Source of the DNA: Citricoccus sp. K5
GTDB taxonomy: Bacteria; Actinomycetota; Actinomycetes; Actinomycetales; Micrococcaceae
Assembly: GCF_902506195.1 (NCBI RefSeq)
Contig: NZ_LR732817.1
Span: 2,757,407 to 2,821,406, forward strand
Direction: 5' to 3'
Length of the DNA: 64,000 nucleotides
This document shows positions 47,309 to 56,792 of this stretch, in pieces. A model generated the notes under the pieces. It saw nothing but the letters and a program-made list of their open reading frames with translations, had not been told where the DNA came from and ran no database searches. A program made the position numbers and the translations under genes. Position 1 is the stretch's first letter, and every line of letters begins with the position of its first letter.

Positions 47309-48455
47309 CGGGGATGGTCCTCCAGTTGTACGGTCAGTCGGTCTCCGCTCCAGGCCAGGACGGTGTCCAGGCCGGCTTCGCGGGTGATCTGTTGCAGATA
47401 GCCGCCCACGGCCTCGCCACCGCCTGTGCGAGTCACCGGGACCGGCCGGGCGTCGTCGTCGATCCAGCAGGGGACGACCTCCGCGCCGACCCGGCCCTCC
47501 GCCTCCAGGGTGATGACGGCGATCGCCGTGTTCCGGCTCTCCGGGTGGAAGGGGTACTCGGGCATGCCCGGATCCGGCTCGAACCCGAATAGCCGGGTCC
47601 GCTCCCGGGCCCAGGCCATCCGCTCGGGCGAGTCTCCGGGCTGGCCGCCCAAGGCGTGCGTCACCGTGGCAAGATTGCCCAGCCCGTGGAAGATGGGCCG
47701 GCCCCGGTAGGCCTCGATCCCTTTGAGGATGTGGGCGTGGTGGGCGATCACGGCCACCGCCCCGGCGTCGATCGCGGCATGGGCGATCTCGTACTGGTAC
47801 TGCGCGATGTCCACGGGTTGGTGGACCAGCCCCTGGTGCAGGGCGACAATCACGTCTGTCCCCTCGCCGACCTGGGCGGCCACCCGGTCGGAGAAGGCCG
47901 CCAGGGACCGGGGTTCGGCGAACGTGTAGGTCCGCGGCGGGCCGCCGGGATTGGCACCCCGCGGCTCATAGTGCGTGACGACCTCGATCCAGGCGCAACC
48001 GGCCTTGCCGCTCCCGGCCCAGGACTCCCGGGGGCCCACGCAATTCACGCTGAGCACCGCGATCCGACGGTCCTGGTGCCCGACGACGGCCGGTTGCCAG
48101 GCCTCCTCCAGGTCACCGCCGGCGCCGGTGGTCACCATGCCCCGGTCACGGCAGTGCCGCCGGGTGTCCTCGATCCCCTCGCCACCGAAGTCGTAGACGT
48201 GGTTACCGGCCAGGGTGAGGACGTCGAAGCCCGCACCGGCCACCGCGTCCAGCGCGGACGGCGGCGCCGGCAGGGCGGGCACGTCCGAGGACATCGTGGC
48301 GGTGGCCTCGGTGTGCGGCACCTCGAGTTGGCCGATGACCACATCGGCCTCCGCCAGGACCGGGGCGACGGCGGCGAGGAGCGAGGTGGCGTCCTCCCGT
48401 TCCAGGACGAGGTCCCCGGTGGCCATGATGGTGGTGGTCAGTGCCATGCCCGTCG

Positions 48456-48459
<4 letters not shown>
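47305..48459 (-). CDS. CapA-family metallophosphoesterase-like protein
   Basis: The protein has 384 residues. It shows the PGA_cap/CapA pattern: MATGDLVLE at the N-terminus, GFDVLTLAGNHVYDFGGEGIEDT (GNH), ALHQGLVHQP, VIAHHAHILKGIEAYRGRPIFHGLGN (HHAH). These are metal-binding motifs of the metallophosphatase superfamily. CapA members act in poly-gamma-glutamate capsule formation or as hydrolases. No signal peptide or membrane anchor is seen, and capBC genes are absent, so a cytoplasmic metabolic role in this operon is more likely than capsule synthesis. Confidence 0.85.
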
Positions 48460-49324
<865 letters not shown>

Positions 49325-49328
<4 letters not shown>

Positions 49329-50320
49329 TGGTTCTCCTGGTTCCGGATCTCCGCAGCGGCACCGGGCCGGCCGGCGTCGGGCACGGGGGTTGCGGTGGCC
49401 TTGGGCGCCGTACGCGTGGCCCCGCGGCTGTAGTAGTCCTCGACCTTGCGTTGGAAGAAGGTCAGGATGGTCACGGCCACGAGATACCAGATCACGGCCA
49501 CGATCAGCATGGGCACCACGTCATAGGTGCGGTTGTAGATGACTTGCACGGCGTGCAGCAGGTCCCCCATGGCGATGACGCTGACCAGCGAGGTGCCCTT
49601 GAGGGTGGCGATGACCTGGGAGCCGGTCGGCGGGATGATGACCCGCATGGCCTGCGGCAGCACGATCCGGGTGAAGGAGTGCCACCTGCTGAAGCCCATG
49701 GCCGCCGAGGCGTCATGCTGGCCCTGGTCCACCGAGAGGATGCCCGCCCGGATGATCTCCGCCATGTAGGCGGCCTCGTGCAGGGACAGGCCGATGATGG
49801 CCGCCGTCAACGGCGTGATGATGTCGTTCGTGGACCAGCTGAAGAACTCGGGCCCGAACGGCACCCCCACGGAGATCCGAGGGAGCAGGTAGGCGAGGTT
49901 GAACCAGAAGATCAGCTGGACCAGGGGCGGGACCCCGCGGAAGAAGCCCACGAAGGCCATGCAGGCCACGCGCACGGGCCAGTAGTCGCTGAGCTGGCCG
50001 GCGGCCAGGACGGTGCCCAACGCTGTGCCGAGCACCATGGCCACCACCATCAGCAGGACACTGGTCACCAGGCCGAGGAGCACGCTGGGGTTGAAGAGGT
50101 ACTCCGCGACGATGGGCCATTCGAACCGCTCGTTGGTGACGAGAAAGGATCCGATGCCCACGGCCACGAGGACCAGCACCACGGTGCCCAGGACGCGCAG
50201 CGGCCTGACCCGGGGGCGGGCCTGGGCCACGTCCACGGCGTCGGTGCGCACGGCGGGGGCGGACGGTGTGGAGGCTGTGGATGGTGCGGAGGGGGACATA
50301 GGGGTCTCCGATAGGGTCAT
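49325..50320 (-). CDS. Polar amino acid ABC transporter permease
   Basis: The protein has 331 residues. A Ser/Pro/Ala-rich tail of about 45 precedes the first helix; the permease core has LIFWFNLAYLLP and the coupling loop EIIRAGILSVDQGQHDASAAMGFSRWHSFTRIVLPQAMRVIIPP typical of HisM/GlnP-type subunits. The ATG at 50320 overlaps the binding-protein stop by 4 bases; the longer frame to 50425 translates the tandem repeats and is rejected. It is probably a homodimeric channel. Confidence 0.92.
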
Positions 50321-51291
50321 TCGCCGGACTCTTGCTCGGACTCTTGCTCGGACTCTTGCTCGGACTTTTGCTCGGTCATGGGGTTCAGGGTCGGAGCCTC
50401 CACCGTGACGTCGTCCAGCTCCCACTCGGACATGATCCGGTCATACTCACCGTTCTCGAAGATGCCCTCGAAAGCGGCCAGCATGGCCGGCGCGAGCTCG
50501 TTGTCCTTGGGGAGGAACATGGCGAGCTGGTCCACGCCGGCGCCCTGCTCGTCCGTCTGCACGAGGAAGTCGAAGGTGCCCTCGTCCTGGCTCTGGATGT
50601 CGAGGGCCGCAGTCTGGGTGGTGCCCGCGTAGTCCGCGCGGTCCGACTGGACGGCCAGGATGGTGGAGTTGGTGTCCTCCAGGCCGATGAACTCCGGGGC
50701 TTCGAGGCCCTCACCCTCGCACCACTCGGTGTAGCGCTCCAACTGGCTCTCGGTGACCGAGCCCGTGACGCCGGCGACCCGGGCGCCGCAGAGGTCCTCC
50801 GACTCGCCCAGCTCGTCCTGGCGTTCGCTGAGGTAGAGGTAGGAGGTCCGGGTGGTCATCCAGACCACGGCGTCGAAGTCCTCCTCCCGCTCGGCGGTGG
50901 TGCGGACCGGCCCGTTGAAGGCGTCGTAGCGGCCGGACAGCATGCCGGTCAGCATGGCATCCAGTCCCGATGAGGTCTGGATGGTGAACGGAACGCCCAG
51001 CTGCTCGGAGAGGGCCTCCTGGATGTCCGGGTCGATGCCGGTGATCTCGCCGCCCTCCTGCAGGGTGCGGTACGGCGGGTGGGTGTCACCGGCGATGGTG
51101 ATGCCCCCGGCGGACTTGATGTCCTCCGGCAGCAGGTCGTACGCCGGGGCCTCGGTGTTGACCCCACCGGCGGCGGTGGACGCGGAATCCTCGCCGGAGG
51201 ATTCGACGCCGGCGTCCGACGAGGAACAGGAGGCGAGGGCCAGCACGGTCAGACCAGCGAGGGCTGCAGTGCCGAGACGGCTGTACTTCAT
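50317..51291 (-). CDS. Family 3 amino acid ABC transporter substrate-binding lipoprotein
   Basis: The protein has 324 residues with lipobox ALASC (about residue 22). The mature domain has SAGGITIAGDTHPPYRTLQEGGEITGIDPDIQEALSEQLGVPF, the family-3 (GlnH/HisJ) start, and YDAFNGPVRTTAEREEDFDAV. The C-terminus ends in EQKSEQESEQESEQESGE, encoded by four 12-base repeats. It is the first gene of the eight-gene operon, with GGGAG upstream of ATG 51291. The ligand is probably an amino acid or a related 2-hydroxy/2-oxo acid. Confidence 0.92.
   Translation of the reverse strand: MKYSRLGTAALAGLTVLALASCSSSDAGVESSGEDSASTAAGGVNTEAPAYDLLPEDIKSAGGITIAGDTHPPYRTLQEGGEITGIDPDIQEALSEQLGVPFTIQTSSGLDAMLTGMLSGRYDAFNGPVRTTAEREEDFDAVVWMTTRTSYLYLSERQDELGESEDLCGARVAGVTGSVTESQLERYTEWCEGEGLEAPEFIGLEDTNSTILAVQSDRADYAGTTQTAALDIQSQDEGTFDFLVQTDEQGAGVDQLAMFLPKDNELAPAMLAAFEGIFENGEYDRIMSEWELDDVTVEAPTLNPMTEQKSEQESEQESEQESGE
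50326..50373. repeat. Four tandem 12-base repeats in the binding-protein C-terminus
   Basis: GGACTCTTGCTC occurs three times and GGACTTTTGCTC once, head to tail. On the coding strand they encode an EQES-like acidic tail. Such repeats vary in number by slippage; each change is in frame. Confidence 0.9.
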
Positions 51292-51340
51292 GGCGATCTC
51301 CCAAGTAAGTGAGGTGCATCACGGGTGGAATGTGTGACGA

Positions 51341-51363
51341 GAATATCATGTCGCTTGATATTC
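51341..51363. promoter_or_regulatory. Inverted repeat upstream of the eight-gene operon
   Basis: Perfect arms GAATATCA (51341-51348) and TGATATTC (51356-51363) flank 7 bases. They lie 50-72 bases before the operon's first ATG, where a promoter is expected. The sequence is AT-rich relative to surroundings. Confidence 0.6.
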
Positions 51364-51525
51364 GTCAGCCCCAAGGGAGCAGAGTTGCGCGGCCGCCAGC
51401 CCGGGTCTCCCCTGAAGGCGGGATAGTTCAACGATGCGCATCCTCAACCAATTGACCGGGCGGAGATGAACCCGTGCGCCGCGGCGCCGGGAGACCGATG
51501 ATGGAAGCAGTCGAAAGGAGACGTC

Positions 51526-51729
51526 ATGAGCGACCCGAAGGCTGGCCCCGGGACCAGCACCACCCCGTCCACCGCCACCGCCGAGGCCACCAGCACCCAC
51601 GCGGAGGTGGCCGACCAGCTCATGGCGGAGGCCACGAAGGCCCAGGCCCGGCATGAGCACGATGACGCCCGCGCGGACGACTGGGGACGGGCCTCGTTCC
51701 CCGCGTCAGATCCGCCGCAGAACTACTGA
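51526..51729 (+). CDS. Small hypothetical protein with SFPASDPP tail
   Basis: The protein has 67 residues, is hydrophilic and has no membrane segment. AAAGGAG 6 bases before the ATG is a strong ribosome site. The C-terminus WGRASFPASDPPQNY resembles the short (S)FPASDPP motif seen in many small uncharacterised actinobacterial and proteobacterial proteins. The middle has a helix rich in Ala, Glu and His. The function is unknown. Confidence 0.7.
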   Translation: MSDPKAGPGTSTTPSTATAEATSTHAEVADQLMAEATKAQARHEHDDARADDWGRASFPASDPPQNY

Positions 51730-51753
51730 GCCACCGGGGCCCGACGTCGGCCG

Positions 51754-52884
51754 CTACAGCCCCAGCGCGGCGATCCCGCCCAGCGAGATCCCGAGGATGA
51801 CCACCGTGGAGAGCAACCCGAGCTGCACCGGCCGATAGCCGACCCGCATCAGGCTCTTCAGGTGCACCCCGAGGCCCAGGGCGAACATCGCCGCCGAGAG
51901 CAGCAGTGTCTGCAGGACCTGGCCCACGCCCAGGACCGGCTCGGGCAGCACGCCCGTGGTCCGCAGGAGCATGGCCGCCACGAAGCCGAGGACGAAGAGC
52001 GGCACGATCGGCGGACGCTTGACGGCCCGGCTCGTCGCTTCGGCCTCACCAGCCGTGACCGCCCGGCGCTGCTGCCGCCGTTGGTGGATCGACACCCCGG
52101 CCGCCATCGGCGCCAGCATCAGCACGCGGGCCAGCTTCACGGTCACGGCGATGGCGAGCGTGCCACCGCCCACCGCCCCACCGGCGGCCACCACCTGCGC
52201 GACCTCATGAGTGGAGGCCCCGATCCAGATCCCGAGCGTTCCCTCCGGCAGGCCCAGCAGTCCGCCGAGGAACGGCACCAGCGGGATCATGATGGTGCCG
52301 AACAGCACCACGAGGGCGATGGCGGTGGCGACCTCCTCCTCCTTGGCCTTGGCCACCCCGTCCATGCCGGCCACCGCTGCCGCGCCACAGATGGAGAACC
52401 CGGAGGCGATCAGCAACCGCTGGGCCGGCGAGATCCCCAGGCGGGCGCCGATCCACAGTGTCCCGAAGAACGTCACGGCCACGGACGCCACCACCACGGC
52501 CAGCACGCCGAAGCCCAGGTCCAGGACCGAGGTCAGAGACACCTGCAGCCCGAGCAGCACGATCCCCGTTCGCAGCAGCTTTTTGGCCGAGATCGCCACG
52601 CCCGGAGCCAGCACCGCCGGCACCGGGGCCAGGTTTCGCCACAGGGCTCCGGCCAGGATCGCCACGAGCAGGGGGCTGATGCCTGGCAGCAGTTGCGCCA
52701 ACCCCCAGGCGAGCCCCGCCCCGGCGAAGCAGACGGCGAGGCCGGGCAGGGCCGGCGTCGGGAACCGGCGGAAGCCCCGCCGTGCCTTCTGCCGCGCCGC
52801 GGGGGTTGGTCCACGCTCGTTGCTGACCTCGGGAGTCGGCATGGGCGCTGCGGGGCGGGTTCCGGTGCTGTCAGGAAAGGGCAT
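51754..52884 (-). CDS. YeiH/UPF0324 family putative sulfate exporter
   Basis: The protein has about 376 residues and ten or more helices. Diagnostic blocks: LLVAILAGALWRNL, LRTGIVLLGLQVSL, SGFSICGAAAVAGMDGV, IWIGASTHEVAQVVAAGG and MFALGLGVHLKSL. This is the YeiH family, annotated as putative sulfate or anion exporter. ATG 52884 and ATG 52842 are both possible starts. It is divergent from a LysR gene, the usual yeiH/yeiE arrangement. Confidence 0.88.
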   Translation of the reverse strand: MPFPDSTGTRPAAPMPTPEVSNERGPTPAARQKARRGFRRFPTPALPGLAVCFAGAGLAWGLAQLLPGISPLLVAILAGALWRNLAPVPAVLAPGVAISAKKLLRTGIVLLGLQVSLTSVLDLGFGVLAVVVASVAVTFFGTLWIGARLGISPAQRLLIASGFSICGAAAVAGMDGVAKAKEEEVATAIALVVLFGTIMIPLVPFLGGLLGLPEGTLGIWIGASTHEVAQVVAAGGAVGGGTLAIAVTVKLARVLMLAPMAAGVSIHQRRQQRRAVTAGEAEATSRAVKRPPIVPLFVLGFVAAMLLRTTGVLPEPVLGVGQVLQTLLLSAAMFALGLGVHLKSLMRVGYRPVQLGLLSTVVILGISLGGIAALGL

Positions 52885-52941
52885 CCTTTGACGATTCCAG
52901 CACCGGCGGACCTGCAGTAGCCCCCGCCTGACCAACACGGC

Positions 52942-52958
52942 CATATGATACTGATATG
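52942..52958. promoter_or_regulatory. CATAT-N7-ATATG dyad at the yeiH/lysR divergent promoter
   Basis: Arms CATAT (52942-52946) and ATATG (52954-52958) flank 7 bases. The right arm includes the LysR ATG at 52956. It has T-N11-A character, as expected of an autoregulated LysR site. Confidence 0.4.
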
Positions 52959-53957
52959 CCCACCGCAGCAGAGGATGACCCTCAACAGAGCCACTTGCCT
53001 GGTCCGCAGCATGCCCAACAGCATGCCCCGTCACATCCTCCGTCCCACGCCCCGCACATCGACTCGTGGCTGAACCTGACCATGCTGCGACTGCTGGTGG
53101 GCGTCGCCGATCACGGGAGCCTGAGTTCCTCGGCGCGGGCGGCGGGGATCGCACAGTCCAATGCCTCCCGTTCCCTGAGGACGCTCGAGCGGCGGCTGGG
53201 CTACACGCTGCTGCGCCGGTCCACCCGCGGCTCGACGTTGACCCAGGAGGGCGTGCTGACGGTGGAGTGGGCGCGCGAGGTGCTGGATAGCGTGGACCGG
53301 CTGTCCGCGGGGGCTGACGCCCTGGCGCACCGGGGGCAGGAGGAGTTGGCGATCGGGGCGAGCATGACCATCGCCGAACACCTGCTCCCCGGCTGGATCG
53401 GCGCGTTCCGGGCACGGCGGCCGGGCGTGGCGACCCAGCTGCGGGTGATGAACTCGGCCCACGTCATCGAAGCGGTGACCGCCGGAACAGTGGCGCTCGG
53501 CTTCGTGGAGACCCCCGACCTGCCGGCGGACCTGCGCGCGGTCACGGTGTTCACGGACCAGCTGGTCGTCGTCGCCGGACCGGGACACCCCTGGGCCCGC
53601 CGCACCGAGCCGTTGGACCCGGACGAACTGGCCACCACGGCCCTGGTGGAGCGAGAGGAGGGGTCAGGAACCCGCGCCTTCCTCGACCGCCTCGTGGACG
53701 ACCACCGCTTCGCCCCGCTCGTGGAGCTCAACAGCAATTCGGCGATCTGCCAGGCCGTCGTGGAGGGCATCGGCCCCGCCGTCCTGTCCCGTCTGGCCGT
53801 GGAGGGCTACCTGCGCTCCGGCCAGCTCACCGAGATCCCCACGCGCGGGCCACGGCTCGATCGCATCCTCCAGGCCGTCTGGCGGGGCCGGCTGCCCGAC
53901 GGCGGCACGGCTGCCGAGTTCCTCGAGGTCGCCCTGGGTGGTGGCCGGGGAAGATGA
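52956..53957 (+). CDS. LysR-family transcriptional regulator (YeiE-like)
   Basis: The protein has 333 residues. A His/Pro-rich tail of about 38 precedes the helix-turn-helix (LNLTMLRLLVGVADHGSLSSSARAAGIAQSNASRSLRTLERRLG). The effector domain follows from about 120. No ribosome site precedes ATG 52956, so either the mRNA is leaderless or translation begins further in, before the conserved LNLTML. It probably controls the divergent YeiH-type exporter gene. Confidence 0.9.
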   Translation: MPTAAEDDPQQSHLPGPQHAQQHAPSHPPSHAPHIDSWLNLTMLRLLVGVADHGSLSSSARAAGIAQSNASRSLRTLERRLGYTLLRRSTRGSTLTQEGVLTVEWAREVLDSVDRLSAGADALAHRGQEELAIGASMTIAEHLLPGWIGAFRARRPGVATQLRVMNSAHVIEAVTAGTVALGFVETPDLPADLRAVTVFTDQLVVVAGPGHPWARRTEPLDPDELATTALVEREEGSGTRAFLDRLVDDHRFAPLVELNSNSAICQAVVEGIGPAVLSRLAVEGYLRSGQLTEIPTRGPRLDRILQAVWRGRLPDGGTAAEFLEVALGGGRGR

Positions 53958-54014
53958 ATGCCTGCTACCCACCGCTGCGGCTTTAGCCCTGTCGTTGACC
54001 TACCCCTCGCAAGA

Positions 54015-54064
54015 TTCCCGGTGATCCTGACTATTCCCGGTCATGATCACCGGGAATAGCCAGG
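54015..54064. terminator. Hairpin with two alternative stems after the LysR gene
   Basis: Stem 1: CTATTCCCGGT (54031-54041) with ACCGGGAATAG (54049-54059), extended by CCTG/CAGG. Stem 2: TTCCCGGTGATC (54015-54026) with GATCACCGGGAA (54045-54056). The two exclude each other. Confidence 0.55.
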
Positions 54065-54160
54065 ATCGGCGGGAAAGCTGCCCCGGGTCCATGGCGTCCG
54101 GCGGTGCTCCTCCGTACCGTGAGTGGGGAAGAGCAACCGGTATCGAACGAAGGAGAACGC

Positions 54161-55159
54161 ATGCGCGCAGTGATCGTGGCAGCCAAAGGCGCCGAGGCAG
54201 AGGTCAAAGAGGTGATGGAGGACCAGCTGCTGGTCGGCGTCGGCGAATCCGGCACCGTGGAGCTGGACGTGCTCTACTCCAGCTACAACTACAAGGACGG
54301 CATGGCCATCGACGGCGGCGGCCGGGGCATCCTGCAGAGCTTCCCGATCATCCCGGGGATTGACATCGTCGGGACGGTGACCCGCTCCGAGGACCCGGAC
54401 TGGTCAGCCGGAGACACGGTGGTGCTCAACGGGGACGGCATCGGCGAGTCCCTCCACGGCGGCTTCGCCACCCGAGCCCGGGTCCGGCCGGACGCCCTCG
54501 TGAAGCTGCCCGAGTCGCTGAGCCCGGAACGCGCCGCGGCCATCGGCACCGCAGGTTTCACCGCGATGATCTCCGTGCTGCATCTGGAGGACGCGGGGGT
54601 GACCACGGAGTCCGGTGACGTGCTGGTGACCGGCGCCGCAGGCGGGGTCGGCTCGGTGGCGGTCTCCCTGCTGGCCGGCAGGGACTACCGCGTGGTGGCC
54701 TCCACCGGACGCGTCGAGGAGGAAGGCGACTACCTCCGCAGCCTCGGCGCCGCCGACCTGATCGACCGCCACGAACTCTCCGACGAGCTGGGCAAGCCCT
54801 TGCAGTCCGAGCGGTGGGCGGGGGCCATCGACGTGGCCGGCAGCACCACCCTGGCCAACGTCCTCGCGCAGACACGGTACGGCGGCACGGTCTCGGCGTG
54901 CGGCCTCGCCCAGGGAATGGACCTCCCGACCTCCGTCGCGCCCTTCATCCTGCGCGGCGTCACGCTCACCGGCGCGAACTCTGTCAATGCCCCGCGAGAA
55001 CTGCGGCAACGGGCCTGGAACGCGCTGGCTGCGGAGCTGGATTTGGAGAAACTGGATGAGATGACCACGACGATCGGCCTGGAGGACACCATCCCTTACG
55101 CGGAGCGGATCCTGGCCGGACGCACGCGCGGGCGCACCGTCGTCGACGTCAACCGCTAG
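54161..55159 (+). CDS. YhdH/AcuI-type quinone oxidoreductase (MDR superfamily)
   Basis: The protein has 332 residues. The MDR fold is seen with the YhdH pattern: SSYNYKDGMAI near residue 45, IPGIDIVGTV, GGFATRARV, AIGTAGFTAMISVLHLE, and the NADPH loop VTGAAGGVGSVAVSLL. YhdH/AcuI members reduce acrylyl-CoA or small quinones with NADPH and bind no zinc. AAGGAG 6 bases before ATG 54161 sets the start. It converges on the epoxide hydrolase gene. Confidence 0.9.
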   Translation: MRAVIVAAKGAEAEVKEVMEDQLLVGVGESGTVELDVLYSSYNYKDGMAIDGGGRGILQSFPIIPGIDIVGTVTRSEDPDWSAGDTVVLNGDGIGESLHGGFATRARVRPDALVKLPESLSPERAAAIGTAGFTAMISVLHLEDAGVTTESGDVLVTGAAGGVGSVAVSLLAGRDYRVVASTGRVEEEGDYLRSLGAADLIDRHELSDELGKPLQSERWAGAIDVAGSTTLANVLAQTRYGGTVSACGLAQGMDLPTSVAPFILRGVTLTGANSVNAPRELRQRAWNALAAELDLEKLDEMTTTIGLEDTIPYAERILAGRTRGRTVVDVNR

Positions 55160-55196
55160 GCCGGACCACGGCGGCGCTGGGCAAGGTTCAGCACCG

Positions 55197-56363
55197 TCAC
55201 CGGAGGTCCCGGAAGAACGCCTTGATCTCCTGCGCCAAGGCCTCGGGCTGCTCGAGTGCGGCAAAATGCCCGCCACGGTCCATCTGCGTCCAGCGGCGGA
55301 TATCCGTGAAGTGCCGGGCGGCCAGGCTGCGCGGCGGCACCCGGATCTCGGCGGGGAAGGCCGCATAGCCGGTGGGCACGTCCACGGTGGCACCGCCGGA
55401 GAAGGGCCCGATGCCCTGGACCTGCGCGCGGTACGGCCAGAACGAGGAGGCGACGGCCCCCGTGAACCAGTACAGGGCGATGTCCGCCAGCATCCGGTCC
55501 CGGTCCACGGCTTCGAACACGTCACCGCCGTGGTCCGTCCAACCGTGGAACTTCTCCCCGATCCACGCCGCCAACCCGGCCGGGCTGTCCATCAGGGCGG
55601 CCGCGAGAGTCTGCGGCTTGGTGCCCTGGATCTGGGTGTAGGCCCCCTCCCGCCGGCGCCACTCAGCCTGCTGTTCCAGGTAGCGCCGTTCCTCCTCCGT
55701 GGCTCCCTCGGCGGGAGCGGCGCCGGGCAGTCCGATCAGGAAGTTCAGGTGGATTCCCGTGAGTCGCTGCGGGTGGCGGACGGCGAGGCTGGTGGCGATG
55801 TGCGCGCCCCAGTCCCCGCCCTGGGCGGCGAACGTGCGGTAGCCGAGGACGTCCGTCATCAGTTCGGCGAAGAGATCGGCCATCTCCGGCACGTCGAGCC
55901 GGGGCTGTCCGGGCCGGAAGGACAGCCCGTAGCCCGGCAGGGAGGGCGCCACCACGGTGAACGCATCGGCCGGGTCTCCCCCGAAGCTGGCGGGATCGGT
56001 GAGCCGCGGGATGAGGTCGAGGAACTCGAACACCGAGCCGGGCCAGCCGTGGCTGAGCAGCAGGGGCATCGGCGCCGGTCCCCGGCCGGGGACGTGGAGG
56101 AAGTGCAGCGGGATCCCGCCCACCTCGCTGCGGAACTGCGGGAAGGAGTTCAGCTCGGCCTCCTGGGCCCGCCAGTCGAACCCGTCCCGCCAGTAGCCGA
56201 CCAGCTCGGCCAACCAGTCGACGTCGGCCCCGTGGGCCCACGCAGCGTCCGGCGCCTGGTCGGGCAACCGGGTGTTGGCCAACCGTCGATTCAGGTCCTC
56301 GAGGTCGGATGCGGGGATGTGCAGTTCGAAGGGCACAGGCTGGCGAGGGTCGACCGTTGTCAT
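55197..56363 (-). CDS. Epoxide hydrolase (EHN-type alpha/beta hydrolase)
   Basis: The protein has 388 residues. The N-terminal EHN domain is seen as FELHIPASDLEDLNRRLANTRLPDQ. The oxyanion-hole motif is LSHGWPGSVFEFL, the nucleophile Asp is in AQGGDWGAHIAT (about residue 183), and the catalytic His is in GGHFAALEQPEAL near the C-terminus. It opens epoxides to diols via a covalent ester. ATG 56363 is preceded by a weak GGGG; the frame from 56381 adds six residues. Confidence 0.93.
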   Translation of the reverse strand: MTTVDPRQPVPFELHIPASDLEDLNRRLANTRLPDQAPDAAWAHGADVDWLAELVGYWRDGFDWRAQEAELNSFPQFRSEVGGIPLHFLHVPGRGPAPMPLLLSHGWPGSVFEFLDLIPRLTDPASFGGDPADAFTVVAPSLPGYGLSFRPGQPRLDVPEMADLFAELMTDVLGYRTFAAQGGDWGAHIATSLAVRHPQRLTGIHLNFLIGLPGAAPAEGATEEERRYLEQQAEWRRREGAYTQIQGTKPQTLAAALMDSPAGLAAWIGEKFHGWTDHGGDVFEAVDRDRMLADIALYWFTGAVASSFWPYRAQVQGIGPFSGGATVDVPTGYAAFPAEIRVPPRSLAARHFTDIRRWTQMDRGGHFAALEQPEALAQEIKAFFRDLR

Positions 56364-56409
56364 GGCCCCATTGTGGCGCACGGCACGTCGGAGTCCCTAC
56401 GATGGGCCG

Positions 56410-56766
56410 ATGGCACCCACCCACCACACCATCGACTACGTCGAGCTCGCCGCCCCGGACCTGGAGCGGGCCAAGGCCTTCTACGGCGAGGCCTTCGGCT
56501 GGGCCTTCAACGACTACGGCCCTGATTACGCGGGCATCCAGGCGGCAGAGGGCGATGGTGAGGTCGGCGGCTTGAACCCCCACGCGGTCGCCGGTTCCGG
56601 GATGCCGCTGGTCATCCTCTACTCGGACGATCTCGACGCGACCGTGGAGGCGGTGCGCTCGGCCGGAGGGCAGATCACCCAGGAACCCTACGCGTTCCCC
56701 GGCGGCCGGCGGTTCCACTTCACCGATCCCGGCGGCAACGAACTGGCGACCTGGTCCACGTCCTGA
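56410..56766 (+). CDS. VOC (glyoxalase/dioxygenase-fold) family protein
   Basis: The protein has 118 residues and is one VOC module pair: IDYVELAAPDLERAKAFYGEAFGWAF at the start and RRFHFTDPGGNELATWS at the end, with the metal-ligand-like Glu retained. Such single-domain proteins include antibiotic-resistance and isomerase enzymes, and many are unassigned. It is divergent from the epoxide hydrolase and precedes an MFS gene by 26 bases. Confidence 0.88.
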   Translation: MAPTHHTIDYVELAAPDLERAKAFYGEAFGWAFNDYGPDYAGIQAAEGDGEVGGLNPHAVAGSGMPLVILYSDDLDATVEAVRSAGGQITQEPYAFPGGRRFHFTDPGGNELATWSTS

Positions 56767-56792
56767 CGCAGCCGGCTCTGTAGCATTCACGA

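Noticed and set aside
50326-50373. CRISPR-like array
   Set aside because: The 12-base units are contiguous with no spacers and lie inside a coding region.
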